Source of the DNA: Hyphomicrobiales bacterium
GTDB taxonomy: Bacteria; Pseudomonadota; Alphaproteobacteria; Rhizobiales; Beijerinckiaceae
DNA: 9,607 bases
Direction of reading: 5' to 3'
NCBI GenBank assembly: GCA_003164825.1
Contig: PLUH01000065.1
Location: forward strand, 3,535 to 13,141
In this document: positions 5,702 through 9,607 of the stretch, one piece after another
Numbering within the stretch: position 1 is the stretch's first letter
Layout: every line of letters begins with the position of its first letter
The notes under the pieces: generated by a model
Seen by the model: only the letters and a program-made list of their open reading frames with translations
The model's database searches: none
What the model was told of the DNA's origin: nothing
Program-made: the position numbers and the translations under genes

Positions 5702-6628
5702 GTGGGCGAAGGCGGGCGCCGCATCGACCGCGTTGGATTTCTCGCGTCCTTGATCGGGCTCGCGGGATCGCTGGCCCTGTTGAGCGAAGCGCGCGCCGGC
5801 TCGGCGCGCGACTATCTGAACGCGCCGGTCGACTCCTGGCTCGCGGTGTATAACGCCGGCTATACCAGCGCGGTCACGCCTGAGGATGGCGACGATCTCG
5901 TGCCGGGCGTCCGCTCGAACGTGTTCGCCCAGTCGCTCGTCCTGACGAGGATCATGGACTATTGGGGCCGCACCGGCGGCTTATCGATCGTGCTGCCTTA
6001 TGCGGTTATCGACACGAGCGCCGGCCCATTCCGCGCCAGCACGAACGGCGTTTCCGATGTCGGCTTCCTCTGGCAGATGAACATTTTCGGCGGGCCGGCG
6101 CTGACCCGCGCTGAGTTCCAGTCGTTCATTCCGCAAACGTTCTCGAGCTTTCATCTCCTGGTGACGACGCCGCTCGGCACATACAATTCAACCTCGCCGA
6201 TCAATCCGAGCGCGAACCGCTGGATGGTCTCTCCGACCCTGAATTTCAGCTACACGCCGGACCAGGGCTGGAGCTGGATCGAGACCTATGTCTCGGGGCG
6301 ATTTTTCACCGACAACAACAATTACCTGGTTAATGGCGCGCAGACGCTGTCCCAAAAGCCGATCCTCCGCCTCGAGGAACACGTGAGCCGCAATGTAACG
6401 GACGCGCTCTGGCTGTCGCTGGACGCCTTCTACAACCTTGGCGGGGAGACGAGCATCGACGAATTTGGCCAGGACAACATGGCGAACACCTTGAGGATCG
6501 GCGCCGGCTTGGGCATGCGCCTGTGGCGCGGCGCCGACCTTGGCCTCAACTATGAGCGGGTGGTCGCCAAGCCCGCTGGCGAGCCCGATTCGCAGACCGT
6601 GCGCTTCACCCTGCGGCAATTATGGTGA
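5702..6628 (+). CDS. Outer-membrane beta-barrel of the phenol MetA-pathway transporter family
   Basis: This is a 308-residue protein. A basic N-terminus and hydrophobic core (FLASLIGLAGSLALL) with an ARA cleavage site near residue 32 form a Sec signal peptide. The body shows alternating strands typical of the MetA-type phenol-degradation/SphA-like outer-membrane family, such as LSIVLPYAVID, SDVGFLWQMNIFG, HLLVTTPLGTYN, NRWMVSPTLNFSYTPD, WIETYVSGRFFTDNNNY and LRIGAGLGMRLW. It ends in a terminal aromatic residue (LRQLW), as beta-barrels recognised by the BAM machinery do. The family is associated with passage of aromatic or hydrophobic compounds, though few members are tested. It starts with GTG at 5702, only 2 bp after the P450 stop and with a poor ribosome-binding site, so translational coupling is likely. 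It probably supplies or removes the substrate of the periplasmic P450; that role is inference from context. Confidence 0.82.
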   Translation: MGEGGRRIDRVGFLASLIGLAGSLALLSEARAGSARDYLNAPVDSWLAVYNAGYTSAVTPEDGDDLVPGVRSNVFAQSLVLTRIMDYWGRTGGLSIVLPYAVIDTSAGPFRASTNGVSDVGFLWQMNIFGGPALTRAEFQSFIPQTFSSFHLLVTTPLGTYNSTSPINPSANRWMVSPTLNFSYTPDQGWSWIETYVSGRFFTDNNNYLVNGAQTLSQKPILRLEEHVSRNVTDALWLSLDAFYNLGGETSIDEFGQDNMANTLRIGAGLGMRLWRGADLGLNYERVVAKPAGEPDSQTVRFTLRQLW

Positions 6629-6639
6629 AGGCCCGAAGC

Positions 6640-7938
6640 TCAATCGCCCCACGTCGCAAACATGCCGATCGCGGCCGCCGCCATCACCGCCGTCGCCAGC
6701 CAGCCGAAGGTCTTGAGGCCAGGCCCCAGGGCGAACTGACCCATGACCGCCCGGCGCGAGCTTAGGATCATGATCATGATCATGATCGGCACGGCCGCCA
6801 CGCCATTGATCACGGCGCTCCAGAAAAGCGCCTTGATCGGATCGAGCGGACTGAAGTTGAGGGTGGCGCCGACGAACGTCGCCACGGCGATGGCGCCGTA
6901 AAACGCCTTCGCGCGCCCTGGCTTCTGCGACAGTCCGACCTTCCAGCGCAACGCTTCGCCGATCGCGTAGGCCGCGCTCCCGGCGAGCACCGGCACGGCG
7001 AGCATCCCGGTGCCGACGATGCCGAGCGCGAACACGGCGAACGCGAATTCGCCGGCGATCGGCCGCAACGCCTCGGCGGCCTGCGAGGACGTTTGAATGT
7101 CCTTTATTCCGTGCGCGTTCAACGTCGCTGCGGTCGTCAAGACGATGAACAGCGCAATGACATTGGAAAAGCCCATGCCGACGAGCGTGTCGAGGCGGAT
7201 CCGCGCAAGCTGGCGCGGCGCCTGCTCAGGCGTCTCGACGAGGGGTTTCGCCTGCGGGTCCTCTTCTTCGTCCTCGACCTCCTCCGAGGCCTGCCAAAAG
7301 AAAAGATAGGGGCTGATGGTCGTGCCGAAAACGGCGACCACGACGGTCAGATAGGCGCCCGAGGATTCGAGATGGGGCAAAACAAGATAGCGCGCGACCG
7401 TCAGCCAGGGGACGCCGACCACAAACACTGTCGCCACATAAGCGAAGAGCGACAGGGTCAGCCACCGCAAGACCGAAGCATAACGGGCGTAGCTCACGAA
7501 CACTTCGAGCACGACCGTGACGATTGCAAAACCGCCGATATAGAGGACGGCCGGGCCCGGCACGAGCAGGCGCAAGGCGGCGGCCATCGCGCCGAGGTCT
7601 GCGCCAAGATTGATCGTGTTGGCGACAACCAGGAGGCCGACCAGGAGATAAAGCACGGGGGCCGGATAATAGCGGCGCATGTTTTCGGCGAGGCCATATC
7701 CGGTGACCCGTCCGACCCGGGCGCTGATCATCTGGATCGCGCACATCAACGGATAGGTCAGCAAGAGCGTCCAACCCAGCGTATAGCCAAATTGCGCCCC
7801 GGCCTGAGAATAAGTGGCGATGCCGCTTGGGTCGTCGTCCGAGGCTCCAGTGATCAAGCCCGGGCCTAGGACGTCCCGGAATCTGGGTCCGTCTTGCGGT
7901 TTGATTGCGGCGGGCGACCGTGAAACTTCCATATTCAC
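6640..7938 (-). CDS. NRAMP-superfamily divalent metal transporter, non-canonical metal-site motifs
   Basis: This 432-residue inner-membrane protein has about 11 predicted membrane helices and the NRAMP (LeuT) fold. Helix 1 carries GASDDDPSGIATYSQAG (31-47) where classical Mn/Fe transporters have DPGN. Helix 6 carries GTTISPYLFFWQAS (205-218) in place of the methionine-containing MPH-type motif. A strongly acidic cytoplasmic run, EEVEDEEED (219-227), follows. These changes resemble the NRAMP-related branch that includes Mg/Mn transporters, so the metal should not be assumed to be Mn or Fe. A GTG at 7938 was taken as start because AGGAGG lies 8 bases upstream. An ATG at 7932 has its site too far away, and a TTG at 7968 has none. 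The gene is convergent with the channel gene (11-bp gap) and divergent from the PoxB-like gene. Confidence 0.85.
   Translation of the reverse strand: MNMEVSRSPAAIKPQDGPRFRDVLGPGLITGASDDDPSGIATYSQAGAQFGYTLGWTLLLTYPLMCAIQMISARVGRVTGYGLAENMRRYYPAPVLYLLVGLLVVANTINLGADLGAMAAALRLLVPGPAVLYIGGFAIVTVVLEVFVSYARYASVLRWLTLSLFAYVATVFVVGVPWLTVARYLVLPHLESSGAYLTVVVAVFGTTISPYLFFWQASEEVEDEEEDPQAKPLVETPEQAPRQLARIRLDTLVGMGFSNVIALFIVLTTAATLNAHGIKDIQTSSQAAEALRPIAGEFAFAVFALGIVGTGMLAVPVLAGSAAYAIGEALRWKVGLSQKPGRAKAFYGAIAVATFVGATLNFSPLDPIKALFWSAVINGVAAVPIMIMIMILSSRRAVMGQFALGPGLKTFGWLATAVMAAAAIGMFATWGD
6766..6787. repeat. Hexanucleotide GATCAT tandem repeat inside the transporter gene
   Basis: Nearly four copies of GATCAT run from 6766 to 6787 and encode alternating Ile-Met (IMIMIMI) in a late membrane helix of the transporter. 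The tract is self-complementary and holds four GATC sites. Gain or loss of a 6-bp unit would keep the frame. Confidence 0.6.
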
Positions 7939-8112
7939 CGCGGTATCCTCCTGGCCCGCAAACCTCAAGCCCTGCGCCCGCGGCTTTGTTCCAGGCGAGC
8001 AAAGGAAATACTGCGAGGCTCCTCGAGCTGACCCGCGCCATAGAAACTGCGCGAACCGGCGATATGAACCGAGCGGACTTCGAAAATTCCACAGCGAAGT
8101 CGGGAGGCGCAG
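7939..8112. promoter_or_regulatory. Divergent intergenic region between transporter and PoxB-like gene
   Basis: This 174-bp region must hold both promoters, but no convincing -35/-10 pair is visible. A short dyad CGAGG-CT-CCTCG lies at 8014-8025. Near the PoxB-like start, GACTTCG (8076-8082) and CGAAGTC (8095-8101) form a perfect 7-bp inverted repeat with a 12-base AT-rich loop. It ends immediately before the GGGAGG ribosome-binding site (8102-8107), so it could be an operator or a leader hairpin affecting translation. Confidence 0.4.
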
Positions 8113-9607
8113 ATGTCACAGACAGTAGCCACTATTTTGGTCGACGCGCTCGAAAAGATTGGCGTCAAGCACATTTTCGGTCTCATTGCCGATTCGCTTA
8201 ATCCGATCGGCGACGTCGTGCGCCAGAGCAAAATTGAATGGATCGGCGTCCGCCACGAAGAAGGGGCCGCGCTCGCGGCCGCCGGCCAAGCAAAGCTCAC
8301 CGGTCGGCTCGGCGTCTGCTGCGGATCAACCGGACCCGGCAGCACCCATCTCATTGCTGGCCTTTATGAGGCAAGTCGCGACCATGCCCCGGTTCTTGCG
8401 ATCTCCGGGGACATGCCGCGCCAGCTGGAGGGCATCGACTATTTTCAAGCGACAGATACAAACACGCTGTTCCGTGATGTCTCGCTCTATACCGAGACCA
8501 TTTCCTCGCCGGGGCAGGCGCCAGCCCTCATCCATCAGGCCATCGCCGCCGCCTATGCGGGCCGTGGCGTTGCGCATTTGACAGTGCCGGTGGACGTCCT
8601 CACCGCAAAGGCCGACGGCGGCGTCGCGAGTATCGGCACGCTCAAGCCGAGTCCGGAAATCTCGGCCAGTGAAGACGATATTGCCGAGGCGGGCCGCCGC
8701 ATCGACGGAGCCGGCGCCATCGTGATCATGTGCGGCGCCGGATGTCATGGCGCGGCCGAAGAATTGCGTGCGCTCTCCGATCGGCTCAAGGCGCCCTTGA
8801 TCCATTCGGTCAAAGGCAAGGACATCATGCCTTACGACGACCCGCGCTGGATGGGCGGCATCGGCATGATTGGAACCAAGGCGGACTATCACGCCGTCAT
8901 GCACTGCGATCTGTTTTTGATGCTCGGCACCGACTATCCCTATTCGGAATTCTTGCCCCGCAAGAGCGTCGTCGTCCAGGTGGATGAGCGGGCGCGGGTG
9001 ATCGGCCGCCGCGCGCCGACCGAGCTCGGCGTTATCGGTTCGGTGCGACCGACGGTCAAATCGCTGCTCGACCGGGTGAAGCCGAAGAGCGACAGCGGGT
9101 TCTTCGATCGCGTAACCGCCGAGCGCAAGGCGTGGGACGAGAAGCTGGACAAACAGTGCGATCTTGCGCGCAGCAAAGACCGCATTCATCCGCAGGCCGT
9201 GGCGCGTGCAGTGAGCGACGTTGCGGCGCGCGATGCCGTGTTCGTTATCGATACCGGGCTCAACACGCTCTGGTCAGGCAACTGGATTCGCCAGAACGGC
9301 CAGCAGCGGATCATCGGCTCGTTCAACAATGGCGCCGTCGGCGCCGCCCTTGGCCAGGCCAACGGCATCCAGGCGCTCGACCGTTCGCGCCAGGTCATCG
9401 CGCTTTGCGGCGACGGCGGTTTCAACATGCTGATGTGCGAATTCCTTACCGCCGTGCATCATAAGCTGCCGGTAAAAGCCGTGGTCTATAACAATTCGTC
9501 GCTTGGACTGATCAGGCTCGAGGCCGAGTCGATGGGGCTGCCGGCCTGGAAAGCCATGGACTTCCCCAATCCGGATTATGTTGCGCTGGCGCGCGCTTGC
9601 GGCGGGG
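8113..9607 (+). CDS. poxB: Thiamine-diphosphate-dependent pyruvate:quinone oxidoreductase (PoxB-type), 3' partial
   Basis: The 498 residues visible match E. coli PoxB along their length. PoxB decarboxylates pyruvate to acetate plus CO2 and passes electrons through FAD to membrane quinone. The N-terminal Pyr domain has the activating glutamate in RHEEGAA (E50, as in E. coli) and GSTGPGSTHL. The middle domain has IMCGAGC, KGKDIM and GTDYPYSEF. The C-terminal PP domain has GSFNNGAVG and the ThDP/Mg motif GDGGFN...NN, with D434 and N460-N461. ATG 8113 follows GGGAGG by 5 bases. The frame runs off the window at 9607. Roughly 70-80 residues are missing by comparison with the 572-residue E. coli enzyme, including the C-terminal membrane-binding tail. 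A related ThDP enzyme of different specificity is possible, but the PoxB-like spacing argues against acetolactate synthase. Confidence 0.87.
   Translation, partial: MSQTVATILVDALEKIGVKHIFGLIADSLNPIGDVVRQSKIEWIGVRHEEGAALAAAGQAKLTGRLGVCCGSTGPGSTHLIAGLYEASRDHAPVLAISGDMPRQLEGIDYFQATDTNTLFRDVSLYTETISSPGQAPALIHQAIAAAYAGRGVAHLTVPVDVLTAKADGGVASIGTLKPSPEISASEDDIAEAGRRIDGAGAIVIMCGAGCHGAAEELRALSDRLKAPLIHSVKGKDIMPYDDPRWMGGIGMIGTKADYHAVMHCDLFLMLGTDYPYSEFLPRKSVVVQVDERARVIGRRAPTELGVIGSVRPTVKSLLDRVKPKSDSGFFDRVTAERKAWDEKLDKQCDLARSKDRIHPQAVARAVSDVAARDAVFVIDTGLNTLWSGNWIRQNGQQRIIGSFNNGAVGAALGQANGIQALDRSRQVIALCGDGGFNMLMCEFLTAVHHKLPVKAVVYNNSSLGLIRLEAESMGLPAWKAMDFPNPDYVALARACGG

Noticed and set aside
7093..7869. 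Plus-strand frame of about 258 codons opposite the NRAMP-like gene
   Set aside because: It is antisense to a well-supported membrane transporter, and its charged, His/Asp/Arg-rich product looks like a reverse-complement artefact.
8326..9189. Minus-strand frame of about 287 codons opposite the PoxB-like gene
   Set aside because: The plus strand encodes a continuous PoxB-like protein with all key motifs, so the antisense frame is a shadow.
1..9607. CRISPR array, tRNA/rRNA genes, insertion sequences, att sites, defence system
   Set aside because: No regularly spaced repeats, tRNA-like cloverleaf, transposase or recombinase motifs, or known defence domains were seen. The window reads as ordinary chromosome with small regulated modules.

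Overview
ORGANISM. The window is GC-rich, densely coded chromosomal DNA that reads as an alphaproteobacterium, most likely of the Hyphomicrobiales (Rhizobiales). This is inferred from codon choice, the mixture of gene families, and the CIRCE-controlled small heat-shock genes. No rRNA or other taxonomic marker is present, so nothing finer than the order is claimed. No tRNA, rRNA, CRISPR array, transposase or integrase was seen. LAYOUT. (1) 107-1934, minus strand: two tandem, clearly paralogous atypical short-chain dehydrogenase/reductase (SDR) genes 25 bp apart. (2) 2017-2856, plus strand: an XRE/MmyB-type regulator, divergent from the SDR pair across an AT-rich 82-bp promoter island. (3) 2857-2936: a convergent gap filled by a GC-rich palindrome that could be a REP-like element or a two-way terminator. 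(4) 2937-3795, minus strand: two Hsp20/alpha-crystallin genes one base apart, behind a CIRCE (HrcA operator) and a structured leader. (5) 4104-6628, plus strand: a two-gene unit of a cytochrome P450-like protein with a twin-arginine (Tat) signal peptide, followed 2 bp later by an outer-membrane channel of the phenol-MetA family. (6) 6640-7938, minus strand: an NRAMP-superfamily metal transporter with non-canonical metal-site motifs, convergent with the channel gene. (7) 8113 to the window end, plus strand: a thiamine-diphosphate enzyme of the PoxB pyruvate:quinone oxidoreductase type, cut off by the window edge. HOW THE PARTS WORK. The SDR pair and the divergent regulator look like a self-contained NAD(P)-oxidoreductase module under local control. 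The two small heat-shock proteins form a holdase operon repressed by HrcA. The most unusual part is the P450 unit. A folded haem protein appears to be sent by Tat to the periplasm, and its partner gene encodes a beta-barrel of a family associated with passage of hydrophobic or aromatic compounds. The P450 also lacks the usual I-helix acid-alcohol pair, which suggests a peroxide- or hydroperoxide-using enzyme, or a non-monooxygenase, rather than a classical redox-partner-driven hydroxylase. The NRAMP and PoxB-like genes share a 174-bp divergent intergenic region, but a functional link between them is not evident.
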